Positions 50,626 to 58,700 of a DNA stretch of 64,000 bases are shown one piece after another. Position numbers and translations under genes: made by a program. Origin of the DNA: Streptomyces sp. SAI-135 (GTDB taxonomy: Bacteria; Actinomycetota; Actinomycetes; Streptomycetales; Streptomycetaceae); NCBI RefSeq assembly GCF_029893805.1, contig NZ_JARXYP010000002.1, positions 6,944,001 through 7,008,000 of the forward strand. The letters are read 5' to 3'. Numbering within the stretch: the first letter of the stretch is position 1; each line of letters begins with the position of its first letter. A model generated the notes under the pieces. It made no database searches. It saw only the letters and a program-made list of their open reading frames with translations, and was not told the origin of the DNA.

Positions 50626-53600
50626 ATGCTCCAGGTACGGCTTCTCGGTCCGGTGGAGGTGTGGGAGGGGAACCGGCGCGCCCCGCTCGGCGGGGTCAGG
50701 CCCCTGGCGGTCCTGTCCGCACTCGTCGTCCACCTGGGCGAGGTGCTCTCCACGGAGCGGCTCGTGGACTGCGTCTGGGACGAGCAGGCGCCCGCCACCG
50801 CCAGCGCCCTCGTCGCCACCCATGTCTCCGCGGTGCGCCGCGCTCTGGCCCGCGTCGGCGAGGCCGAGGTGATCCGCACCCGTCCGCCGGGATACGTCGC
50901 CGATCTCGGCGCCTCCCAGGTCGACGCCCGCCGCTTCGAGGAACTGCTCGCATCGGGCCGGGCCCGGGCCGCAGGGGGCCGCGCGGACGAGGCCGCGGAG
51001 CTGCTGGCCGAGGCGCTGGGGCTGTGGCGGGGACAGGAGGCCCTCGAAGGGCTGGGCCAGTCCTTCGCCCGGATCGAGGCGGCCCGGCTGGCCGAACTGC
51101 GGCTGGACGCCCAGGAGGAGTCCTTCGGCCTCCAGCTGGAGCTGGGCCGCGCGGACCGCACGATCGCCCCCCTGCTCGCGCACGTCGCCGCCCACCCCCT
51201 GCGGGAACGGCCGCGCGGCCAGCTGATGACCGCCCTGTTCCGCACCGGACGGGTCTCCGACGCCCTGCGCGCCTACCAGGAGGGCCGCGAGGTCCTGCGC
51301 GAGGAACTGGGCATCGACGCCGGCCCCGAACTGCGCGCGCTGCACAAGGCCGTCCTCACCAACGACCCCGCACTGCTGGGCCCCGGCCCCCGGCCGTACG
51401 CCTCCTCACCGCTCGGGACGCGCTCCCCCGACCCGTCGCCGCCCGGCTCCGGAGCCCGCTCCCACGATCCCGCGCCGCCCGGCCCCGCACGGGAGGCCGG
51501 CGCCGCTGCGCAGGACCGGCCGCGCACCACGGACCGCACGGCGGCCGCCGGCGCCGGACCCGACGAGCGGGCCCCCGGGCCCGCCCCCTCCCATCTCCCC
51601 CCGGACATAGCCGACTTCGTCGGCCGCTCGGACCAGATCGACTGGGCCGTCGCGCTGCTGGGCCGCGTCGACGAACCCGGCCGCACCGCCCCGCCGATCG
51701 GTGTGATCTCCGGACGCTCCGGTACCGGCAAGACCGCGCTCGCCGTCCACGTCGGCCACCGCACCGCCGAACTCTTCCCGGACGGCCGCCTGTTCGTGGA
51801 CCTGCGGGCCGCCGACACCGCCCCGCTGCAACCCGCCGACGCCCTCGCCCGGCTGCTGCGCGCCATGGGCGCCGAACCGGCGGCCCTGCCGAACTCCGTC
51901 GAGGAACTGACCGGCCTGTACCGCACGTACACCGGCCACCGCCGCATCCTGCTGATCCTCGACAACGCCGCCGGCGAGGCCCACGTACGGCCGCTGCTGC
52001 CGCCGGGGCCCGGCTCCGCGGTGCTCGTCACCAGCAGGCGCCGGCTGGTGGCGCTGGAGGGCGCGGCCCACCTCGATCTGACCGTCCCCGACGAGGAGGA
52101 GGCCGTGGAACTCCTTCGCCGGGTCGCCGGAGCGGACCGGGTGCGCGCGGAGCCGGCACAGACCGCCGAGATCGTCTCCCTGTGCGGGCGGCTGCCGCTC
52201 GCCGTGCGCATCGCCGGAGCACGGCTCGCGGCCCGGCCGCACTGGGTGCCCGGCCGGCTCGCCGCCCGACTGCGCGACGAGCGGCTCCGGCTCAACGAAC
52301 TGCGCGCCGGGGACCTGGAGCTGCGCACCAGCCTCGAACTGGGCTACGCCGACCTCGACCCGCAGGAACAGCGCGCCCTGCGCCGGCTGGCCCTGCTCGA
52401 CCTGCCCGACTTCGCGGCCTGGATCGCCGCGCCGCTGCTGGACATCGGCACGGAGGAGGCCGAGGAGGCCGTCGAGCGGCTGGTGGACTGTCACTTCATC
52501 GATGTGATCGGCGTGGACGGCACGGGCCGGGGCCGCTACCGCATCCACGACCTGGCCCGGGAGCACGCCCGCGAGCGCTGTCTGTCGGAGGAGAGTGCCG
52601 AGGAGCGGACGGCGGCCGTGCGGCGGCTCGTGGAGTGCTGGCTGGGGCTCGCCGAGAAGGCGGCCGCGCGGGGCCCGGGGGGTGCCGCCCGGTACTTCCC
52701 GGAACCGGCCGCCGTACGGCCCGTCGATCCGCTCGATCCGCAGGCCGAGGAGGAGCTGCTCACGCGGCCCGCGGCCTGGTTCGCCGCCGAACAGGCCGGT
52801 CTGCTGGCGGCGGTGGAGTACTGCGCCGACCACGGGATGGACCGCGCCGCCCGGGACCTCGCCGGCGCGCTGATCGCGAGTTCGGTCGCGCTGTACAACC
52901 AGTTCGACGCCTGGTCCCGTTCGCACACCGCGGCCATGGCGGCGGTGCGGCGCAGCGGGGACGGCGAGGGCGAGGCCTGGCTGCTCACCGGCCTCGGACA
53001 ACTCCGCTACGAGCAGGACGAGTTCGAGGAGTCGTACGCCTACTTCCGGGACGCCCTGCGGCTGTTCGAGGATCATGACGAAGAACAGGGCGCGGCCCAG
53101 GCCCTGCTGGGCATGGCCACGGCCCGGCGCGAACAGGCCTTCTACCCCGAGGCGTTGGAGCTGCTCGGCCGGGCGCTCGCGCGGTACGGGCGGCTGGACG
53201 ACCGCGGTGCCCGGGCCCGGGTGCTCTACGGCCTCGGCTATGTGCACCGGGAACAGGGCGACGACTCCGCCGCCCGCGAGGCCTTCGCCGAGGCCCGGGA
53301 GTTGTACCGGGCGGACGGCGACCGGCACGGCGAGGCGCTGACCGTGCGCGCGGTGGCCCTGTGCGACCGGGCGCAGGGGCGGTACGCGGACGCCGAGCGA
53401 CTGCTGCGGGACGCGCTGCGGGCCTTCACCGACCTCCACGACGCGTTCGGCGTGATGTACACGGAGCAGTCGCTGGCGAAGGTGGAACTGCGGCTCGGCC
53501 GGCTGGACGCGTCGCGCGAGCGGCTCGGGCGGTGCCTGGAGCTGGCCCGGGAGCGGCAGGACAGGTTCGGCGAGGCGCTGGTGCTGCGGACGCTGGGCGA

Positions 53601-53826
53601 GTGGCATCTGGCCGCCGGTGACGCCGGGAGCGCACGGGACCCGCTGGAGCGGTCGCTGTCCCTCTGGGAGGCGCTGCGGCTCCGCCTGTGGCGGGCGCGG
53701 ACACTGCGGGACCTGGCGCGGGTGTGGGAGACCGCCGGGGACACGGGCGCGGCGGAGGGGGCCCGCGCCGAGGCGATGCGCGTCTTCAGGGAGACGGGGG
53801 CGCGGGAGGCTTCAGAGCGGGGGTAG
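50626..53826 (+). CDS. AfsR/SARP-family transcriptional regulator with NB-ARC and TPR domains
   Basis: A 1066-aa regulator. Winged-helix DNA-binding domain at about 5-90 (VLSALVVHLGEVLSTERLVD; PPGYVADL), bacterial transcriptional activation domain about 95-245, a Pro-rich linker to about 320, then NB-ARC ATPase with Walker A SGRSGTGKTAL (about 363-371), Walker B RRILLILDNA and a GLPL-like box CGRLPLAVRIAG. From about 780 to the end are tetratricopeptide repeats (ALLGMATARREQAFYPEALELL). SARPs of this size act as pleiotropic or pathway activators of secondary metabolism and usually bind heptameric direct repeats. No biosynthetic cluster lies in the window, so the target is elsewhere. Confidence 0.93.
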   Translation: MLQVRLLGPVEVWEGNRRAPLGGVRPLAVLSALVVHLGEVLSTERLVDCVWDEQAPATASALVATHVSAVRRALARVGEAEVIRTRPPGYVADLGASQVDARRFEELLASGRARAAGGRADEAAELLAEALGLWRGQEALEGLGQSFARIEAARLAELRLDAQEESFGLQLELGRADRTIAPLLAHVAAHPLRERPRGQLMTALFRTGRVSDALRAYQEGREVLREELGIDAGPELRALHKAVLTNDPALLGPGPRPYASSPLGTRSPDPSPPGSGARSHDPAPPGPAREAGAAAQDRPRTTDRTAAAGAGPDERAPGPAPSHLPPDIADFVGRSDQIDWAVALLGRVDEPGRTAPPIGVISGRSGTGKTALAVHVGHRTAELFPDGRLFVDLRAADTAPLQPADALARLLRAMGAEPAALPNSVEELTGLYRTYTGHRRILLILDNAAGEAHVRPLLPPGPGSAVLVTSRRRLVALEGAAHLDLTVPDEEEAVELLRRVAGADRVRAEPAQTAEIVSLCGRLPLAVRIAGARLAARPHWVPGRLAARLRDERLRLNELRAGDLELRTSLELGYADLDPQEQRALRRLALLDLPDFAAWIAAPLLDIGTEEAEEAVERLVDCHFIDVIGVDGTGRGRYRIHDLAREHARERCLSEESAEERTAAVRRLVECWLGLAEKAAARGPGGAARYFPEPAAVRPVDPLDPQAEEELLTRPAAWFAAEQAGLLAAVEYCADHGMDRAARDLAGALIASSVALYNQFDAWSRSHTAAMAAVRRSGDGEGEAWLLTGLGQLRYEQDEFEESYAYFRDALRLFEDHDEEQGAAQALLGMATARREQAFYPEALELLGRALARYGRLDDRGARARVLYGLGYVHREQGDDSAAREAFAEARELYRADGDRHGEALTVRAVALCDRAQGRYADAERLLRDALRAFTDLHDAFGVMYTEQSLAKVELRLGRLDASRERLGRCLELARERQDRFGEALVLRTLGEWHLAAGDAGSARDPLERSLSLWEALRLRLWRARTLRDLARVWETAGDTGAAEGARAEAMRVFRETGAREASERG

Positions 53827-54480
53827 GCGGGGGGTGGTTGCGTGGGGCGTGGGCGAGCGGTGTGGGTGCGCGGGTGCGCGGGTGCGTGGTTGTGCGGGTG
53901 CGCAGTCGGCGGGCGCGGGCGTGGCCGAGTGGGTGCGGGCGGGTACGTGGGTGCGCGGGTGAGTGGGCGTGTGCGGGCGGGGGCGTAGGCCAGCGGGCGT
54001 GAGCGGGCCCCGGGTAGGCGGGTGCGTGAGCCAGTGGGTGTGTGCGGGCATCCGGGCAGGCGGCGGGTATGTAGGCGGGATCAGGCGCCTGGATGCGTGG
54101 GCGACGGGTGCGTGGGTGCGCAGTCGGCGGGCGCGAGCGGGTGGGTGTGTGGCCGAGTGGGCGCGGGCCGGTATGTGGGTGAGTGGGCGTGCGGGCGGGT
54201 GCGTAGGCCAGCGAGCCTGAGCGGACTCCTGGGCGGGCGGAGGCGTAGGCCAGCGGACGTGAGCGGACTCCTGGGCGGGCGGGGGCGTAGGCCAGCGGGC
54301 CTGAGCGGGCCCTGGGCGGGCGGGTGCGTAGGCCAGCGGGATCAGGCGTGTGGTTGCGCGGGTGCGCAGTCGGCGGGCGCGGGTGCGCGGGTGCGCGGGT
54401 GACGGGTGCGTGGTTGTGTGGGCGGGCCCGGGTGCAGGTCAGTGGGTGCCTGCGTGCGCGTGTGCGGGTGTATGGGTGAG
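53827..54480. repeat. G-rich low-complexity spacer with 42-bp tandem repeats
   Basis: This gap of 773 bp (to 54599) holds no credible gene. The plus strand is dominated by GGGTGCG and GTGGGCG words. From about 54200 to 54335 a unit containing TAGGCCAGCG and GGCGGGCGG recurs with spacing 42, 42 and 41 bp, and an earlier related copy is at 53986. Clusters of closely spaced GGG runs could form quadruplex structures. The minus strand stays open for 276 codons, but the product would be low-complexity Arg/Pro/His. Confidence 0.75.
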
Positions 54481-54599
54481 CGGTGTGGGGCGAGGCGCGT
54501 GCGTCTGATCGGGGGGCTCGGTGGGGGCGCAGGAGCCCAGGGGCGGCGCTTGCAGGCGATCTGCAGAGCAATTGCAGAGGACCCCGCGACGCTCTTCCC

Positions 54600-55265
54600 G
54601 TGACAGACATCATCACGCTCGCGGACCCCAGGGTGGCCGCGGTGACGCACGACGAGTGCGGGGAACCGCTCGTCGACCTGCGGGAGGAGGGGCAGTTGCT
54701 CCTCGACTCCCGGCAGGCCGACGACGCGGGGAGCTACGCCCACCTGCGGGCAGGAGCGCTGCGGCGGCTCGTGCGGGCGCAGCGGCTGCTGCCCACGGGG
54801 ATCCGGCTGCTGGTGGTGGAGGGGTACCGGCCGCCCGACCTCCAGCGCCGGTACTTCGAGCAGTACGCGGCGACCATGAGACGGGCCCACCCGGACGCGG
54901 CTCCCGAGCGGATCCGTGAACTGGCCAGCGCTTACATCTCGCCGCCGGAGGTCGCCCCGCACGTCAGCGGCGGCGCGGTCGACCTGACCCTGTGCGACCG
55001 CGAGGGCCGCGAACTGCCGCTCGGCACCGAGGTCAACGCCACCCCGGAGGAGAGCGCCGGCGCCTGCCGCACGCACGCGCCCGGGATCGACGCCGAGGCG
55101 CGCGAGTACCGGGCCCTGCTCGGCCGGGTGCTGACCGCGACCGGGTTCGTCAACTACCCGACCGAGTGGTGGCACTGGTCGTACGGGGACCGGTACTGGG
55201 CCCTGCTGCGCCGCGTGCCGGCCGCCCGCTACGGCCCCGCGGACCCGCCCCGCCCTCCGGCCTGA
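54600..55265 (+). CDS. VanX-type D-alanyl-D-alanine dipeptidase (M15)
   Basis: A 221-aa zinc peptidase. The M15D motifs are present: LLVVEGYRPPDLQRRYF with the Arg of the active site, HVSGGAVDLTL (Zn His and Asp, about 121-131), and PTEWWHWSYGD with the general-base Glu and third Zn His (about 183-193). It has no signal peptide, consistent with cytoplasmic D-Ala-D-Ala dipeptidases. There is no vanHA or vanRS nearby, so resistance cannot be claimed; a wall-turnover role is as likely. The GTG at 54600 is the best start. Upstream, TTGCAG/CTGCAG words are repeated at 54549-54577. Confidence 0.88.
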   Translation: MTDIITLADPRVAAVTHDECGEPLVDLREEGQLLLDSRQADDAGSYAHLRAGALRRLVRAQRLLPTGIRLLVVEGYRPPDLQRRYFEQYAATMRRAHPDAAPERIRELASAYISPPEVAPHVSGGAVDLTLCDREGRELPLGTEVNATPEESAGACRTHAPGIDAEAREYRALLGRVLTATGFVNYPTEWWHWSYGDRYWALLRRVPAARYGPADPPRPPA

Positions 55266-55337
55266 CCACCGGAGCGGAACGGCCCGCGAGGACCGCAGCG
55301 AGAGCACACCGCGAGGGGCCACCGCGAGGCCCCGGGA

Positions 55338-55388
55338 GGAATCACCGCAGGGATCACCGCAAGGGATCACCGCAAGGGATCACCGCAA
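55338..55388 (+). repeat. 13-bp tandem repeats in the sigma-factor leader
   Basis: GGGATCACCGCAA occurs three times in succession (55350-55388), preceded by a degenerate 12-bp copy (55338-55349). The array ends in AAGGGGG, the ribosome site of the ECF sigma gene. Copy-number change would alter the leader length upstream of that site. Confidence 0.9.
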
Positions 55389-55399
55389 GGGGGAACGAC

Positions 55400-55936
55400 A
55401 TGCACCACAGCCACACGACCTGTCCGCCACCACCGCGCCAGGCCGACGACCGGATGAGCCCGGGGGACTTCGACGCGTTCTTCACGGCCGACATGCCGCG
55501 CCTGCGACGGCGGCTGCTGGCACTGACGGGCAATCCGCACGACGCCGACGACCTGCTCCAGGAGACCTATCTGCGGCTCTCCCGGCGGGCCCGCTCCCAG
55601 AACCTGACACAGCAGCAGCACCCGTACGCCTACACCTGCGCCGTCGCCCTCAACCTGCTGCGCGACTCCTGGCAGCACCCCTCGCGCCGCGAACGCACCA
55701 CGGACCAGCTGCCGGAAGCCGGCTGGGACGGCGGACTCGACTCCTACGAGGCCTCCGCCACGGCGCTCGCGCTGCTGCGCACGCTCTCCGAGAAGGAGGC
55801 CGCCGCGGTGATCCTCGTGGACCTGGAGGGACTCACCCACGACACGGCCGGGGAGCGCCTCGGCGCCCACCGCGGCACGGTCCAGCGCAACCGCCTGCGC
55901 GGCCTCGCCAAGATGCGTGCCGCCCTCCACCACTGA
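55400..55936 (+). CDS. ECF-type RNA polymerase sigma factor
   Basis: A 178-aa sigma-70-family protein with region 2 (FDAFFTADMPRLRRRLLALTGNPHDADDLLQETYLRL, about 26-62) and region 4 (LLRTLSEKEAAAVILVDLEGLTHDTAGERLGAHRGTVQRNRLRGLAKM, about 118-170). The N-terminus has a His/Cys/Pro stretch. No anti-sigma gene is adjacent, so its control is unclear. A strong AAGGGGG ribosome site precedes the ATG at 55400. An 18-bp stem-loop separates it from the NlpC/P60 gene, which may be one of its targets; that is inference. Confidence 0.88.
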   Translation: MHHSHTTCPPPPRQADDRMSPGDFDAFFTADMPRLRRRLLALTGNPHDADDLLQETYLRLSRRARSQNLTQQQHPYAYTCAVALNLLRDSWQHPSRRERTTDQLPEAGWDGGLDSYEASATALALLRTLSEKEAAAVILVDLEGLTHDTAGERLGAHRGTVQRNRLRGLAKMRAALHH

Positions 55937-55980
55937 CCCGGGTGGCACACCCCCACGGGGGTGGGGTGTGCCACCCGGGT
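55936..55980 (+). terminator. 18-bp stem-loop after the sigma-factor gene
   Basis: The arm 55936-55953 (ACCCGGGTGGCACACCCC) pairs exactly with 55963-55980 around a 9-nt loop. The stop codon's last base is in the stem. It should end the sigma transcript, or at least attenuate read-through into the NlpC/P60 gene. Confidence 0.8.
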
Positions 55981-56048
55981 TCCCCACCGTGTCTGCCACC
56001 GGCGTCGCCGGCATCCCGCTGACGCCGCCTCGACGAAGGAAGAGTCCC

Positions 56049-57194
56049 TTGCACACCACCAGCACGCGCCGCCGGACCAGCGGCGCGATCCTGGGCGCCT
56101 CGGCCCTGGCGCTCACCGCGTTCTTCTCCGCCCCGGCCCACGCCGCCCCGGCGGCCGCGGACGCCGACTGCGGGGTCCTCGCGCCCGGCGCCTCGGCCAC
56201 CGCGCAGGCCGCCGTCGACGCGGCCTGTTCGCAGATCGGCGTCTGGTACAGCTGGGGCGGCGGCCACGCGGCCACGCCCGGCGCCAGCTACGGCTTCTAC
56301 GACGGCTCCGACCCGGACAGCCTGCACGACGGCGAGCGCAAGGGCTTCGACTGCTCGGGCCTGATGCGCTACGCCTACTACCGGGCCACCGGCAAGGACC
56401 TGCTCAACGGCACGGCCGACGACCAGTTCCACACCCCGCAGGCCGCCGCCCGGTTCTCCGCCGGGCAGGGCACCGCCCCGCTGCTGCCGGGCGACCTGAT
56501 GTTCTGGGGCAGCGGCCACATCCACCACGTGGCCATGTACCTGGGCGGCGGCCAGATGGTCGAGGCGTACGAGTCGGGCACCCACATCAGGGTCACGTCC
56601 GTGCGTACCGGGGGCGACTACGCCGGTGCGGTCCGGATCAACGGCTCCGGGACCCCGATCCCGCCGCCCGCCAACGGCGGCACGGTCTTCGAGACCTGGG
56701 GCACCGGCGTGCGCACGCACCGGTCGCCCAGCGTGGGCTCCGCCGTCGTCGACACCTTCCCCGGCCCGACCCAGGTGTCCGTCCAGTGCCAGCAGCACGC
56801 GGAGACGGTGACCGCCGAGGGCTACACCAACGACGCCTGGTCCAAGCTCGCCGACGGCTCCTGGGTGACCAACATCTACATCAAGGGCCCGGCCTGGCTG
56901 CCCGGCGTCCCGGACTGCGGCGGCAGCAGCACCCCGCCGCCGACCGGCGGCAGCAAGGCGTTCCAGACCTGGGGCACCGGGGTGCGCACCCACAGCGAGC
57001 CCAACGTCAACGCCGCCGTGGTCGACTACTTCGCCCAGCCGACCACGGTCAACGTGGTCTGCCAGAAGCACGCCCAGGAGGTGACGGCCGAGGGCTACAC
57101 CAACGACGCCTGGTCGAAGCTGACCGACGGCTCGTGGATGACCAACATCTACATCAAGGGCCCGGCCTGGCTGGACGGCGTGGCCACCTGCTGA
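56049..57194 (+). CDS. Secreted NlpC/P60 peptidase with two repeated SH3-like domains
   Basis: A 381-aa exported cell-wall hydrolase. The TTG start at 56049 follows a GGAAGAG ribosome site, and the signal peptide ends near AHAAP. The NlpC/P60 domain (about 50-190) has the catalytic Cys in GFDCSGLMRYAYY (Cys102) and His in IHHVAMYLGGG (near 160). It is followed by two homologous modules of about 80 residues, each with FETWGTGVRTH or FQTWGTGVRTH, AEGYTNDAWSKL and NIYIKGPAWL, ending in a Cys. The modules probably bind cell wall. It likely cuts stem peptides in peptidoglycan. Confidence 0.92.
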   Translation: MHTTSTRRRTSGAILGASALALTAFFSAPAHAAPAAADADCGVLAPGASATAQAAVDAACSQIGVWYSWGGGHAATPGASYGFYDGSDPDSLHDGERKGFDCSGLMRYAYYRATGKDLLNGTADDQFHTPQAAARFSAGQGTAPLLPGDLMFWGSGHIHHVAMYLGGGQMVEAYESGTHIRVTSVRTGGDYAGAVRINGSGTPIPPPANGGTVFETWGTGVRTHRSPSVGSAVVDTFPGPTQVSVQCQQHAETVTAEGYTNDAWSKLADGSWVTNIYIKGPAWLPGVPDCGGSSTPPPTGGSKAFQTWGTGVRTHSEPNVNAAVVDYFAQPTTVNVVCQKHAQEVTAEGYTNDAWSKLTDGSWMTNIYIKGPAWLDGVATC

Positions 57195-57207
57195 TCCCAC
57201 CCCTGCC

Positions 57208-57242
57208 GACCGGACCGGCCGTGCGCGTGGGCCGGTCCGGTC
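57208..57242 (+). terminator. 13-bp stem-loop after the NlpC/P60 gene
   Basis: GACCGGACCGGCC and GGCCGGTCCGGTC pair perfectly around a 9-nt loop. The position between two convergent genes fits a bidirectional terminator. Confidence 0.7.
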
Positions 57243-57263
57243 CGGTCACGGGGTGATGCGGAC

Positions 57264-58607
57264 TCACCACCCGGTGACCAAAAGGTGGTTGACGAGCAGC
57301 GCGAGTACCGCCTGCCCGGCCAGCCAGCCGCGCGCCCCCGTCAGAAACGCCCCCGCGGGCAGCAGCCACACGGCGAACGGCAGCCAGATACGCTCCGTCT
57401 CCGCCTTGCTCATCCCGGAGAGATCCGCGACGAGCAGGGCCAGCGCGGCGGCGAGCACCAGCACCGCCAGGCGGCGCGGGGACCTGCGTGGCCGGTCCCC
57501 GCCCGGCCGCAGCCGGACGGCGGCCCGCCGTACCCCCGCCACGGTCGCGGGCCCCACGATCAGCACCGTGCACGCGAGGTTCGCCCACACCCAGTAGCCG
57601 TACGGCCGCACCCCGCCCGCTCCCTGGTAGTACCGCGTGACCAGCAGCCGGTACGCCTCCCACCAGTCGAACCCCGACACGGTGAACAGCACCGGCACGA
57701 CCACGAAACCGGCCAGGGCGAACACCAGGGGCCGCCGTGAGGAGCCGAGGAGCAGCACCGCGCCCGCGACGACGGCCATCAGCGTCAGGCCGTACGACAG
57801 ATAGACGGTCAGCCCGAACAGCAGCCCCGAGCAGACGCCGTACAGCGCCGGCCGCAGCCCCCGCACCGCGAGGGCGAGCAGGGCCACCGCCCACGCGGCC
57901 ACCGCCGCGAAGTACCCGTCGGCCGACGTGCCCACCCAGACCGCGGCCGGCGCCAGGACCAGGAAGGGCGCGGCGCGGCGGGCGAGCGACTCGTCGGCGA
58001 GGGGCCGTACGGTGACCAGGACCGCGACCGCCGCCGTCGTGCCGACGGTGATGCACCAGGTCCCCGCCCAGCCCCCGCCGCCGAGCCCGACCCGGTCGAG
58101 CAGGACGAAGGTGAGGGTGGCGCCCGGGGGATGCCCGGCGACGTGGGCGCCCCAGTTGTCCGGCGCGTCGATCAGGATGTGCCGCGTGAAGTCGCGCAGG
58201 GCCGCCGGGATGTCGTGGAAGCGAGGGACGGCCCGCAGGTACTCGTTCCTGGTGGTGAGCTGCTCGGCGACGCCCCGGTGCCAGCCGTCCACGAGGGCCA
58301 GGGACCACGTCCAGGCCATGCCCGCGCCCCAGACGGCGAGCAGCAGCGGCCGCCAGGACAGCCGGGCGGCGAGCGAGGGGCCGTACGCGACCACGGCGGC
58401 CGCGACGACCACCGCGGCCGGGGTGCCGGGGCCGACATGCGGATCCCAACTGGCCAGCAAGGGCGGCCAGTCGACACGGAGCGAGCCGTCCCGGTGCTGG
58501 ATCGCCCGGCCGACCAGGACGGCGGTCAGCACGAGGAGCGCGGCGCACAGGGCCGCATACAGGTCACGACGAAGGTCCCGATTCACCCGGACGACGCTAG
58601 GGCGCAT
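57264..58607 (-). CDS. Polytopic membrane protein, glycosyltransferase-like (GT-C fold)
   Basis: A 447-aa integral membrane protein with about ten to twelve helices. A loop after the early helices (EQLTTRNEYLRAVPRFHDIP ... HPPGATLTFVLLDRVG) is reminiscent of GT-C enzymes and mannosyltransferase-like proteins, and the end has SGMSKAETERIWLPFAVWLLP, as in actinobacterial integral membrane homologues. Substrate and reaction are unknown. Start ATG 58607 (MRPSVVRVNRDL) or GTG 58586 is uncertain. It is divergent from the oxidoreductase gene. Confidence 0.8.
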   Translation of the reverse strand: MRPSVVRVNRDLRRDLYAALCAALLVLTAVLVGRAIQHRDGSLRVDWPPLLASWDPHVGPGTPAAVVVAAAVVAYGPSLAARLSWRPLLLAVWGAGMAWTWSLALVDGWHRGVAEQLTTRNEYLRAVPRFHDIPAALRDFTRHILIDAPDNWGAHVAGHPPGATLTFVLLDRVGLGGGGWAGTWCITVGTTAAVAVLVTVRPLADESLARRAAPFLVLAPAAVWVGTSADGYFAAVAAWAVALLALAVRGLRPALYGVCSGLLFGLTVYLSYGLTLMAVVAGAVLLLGSSRRPLVFALAGFVVVPVLFTVSGFDWWEAYRLLVTRYYQGAGGVRPYGYWVWANLACTVLIVGPATVAGVRRAAVRLRPGGDRPRRSPRRLAVLVLAAALALLVADLSGMSKAETERIWLPFAVWLLPAGAFLTGARGWLAGQAVLALLVNHLLVTGW

Positions 58608-58700
58608 GCCCGCGCCCGGACGGCTGACATGCGACGACGTCAGACTTTCGTCATGGTTCGCGGACCCGTTTCCGGGGTGCCGCGGACCTACCGTCGGGGC

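Noticed and set aside
54483..54599. N-terminal extension of the VanX-type gene from 54483
   Set aside because: The extra 39 codons are Arg/Gly-rich and unlike the family; GTG at 54600 starts the conserved sequence.
53786..54616. 276-codon minus-strand reading frame rich in Arg, Pro and His
   Set aside because: It is low-complexity throughout, covers the G-rich repeat spacer, overlaps the end of the AfsR-like gene and has no ribosome site or domain.
54600..55265. Vancomycin-resistance gene cluster
   Set aside because: Only a VanX-like gene is present. No vanH, vanA, vanR or vanS neighbour is in the window, so resistance cannot be inferred.
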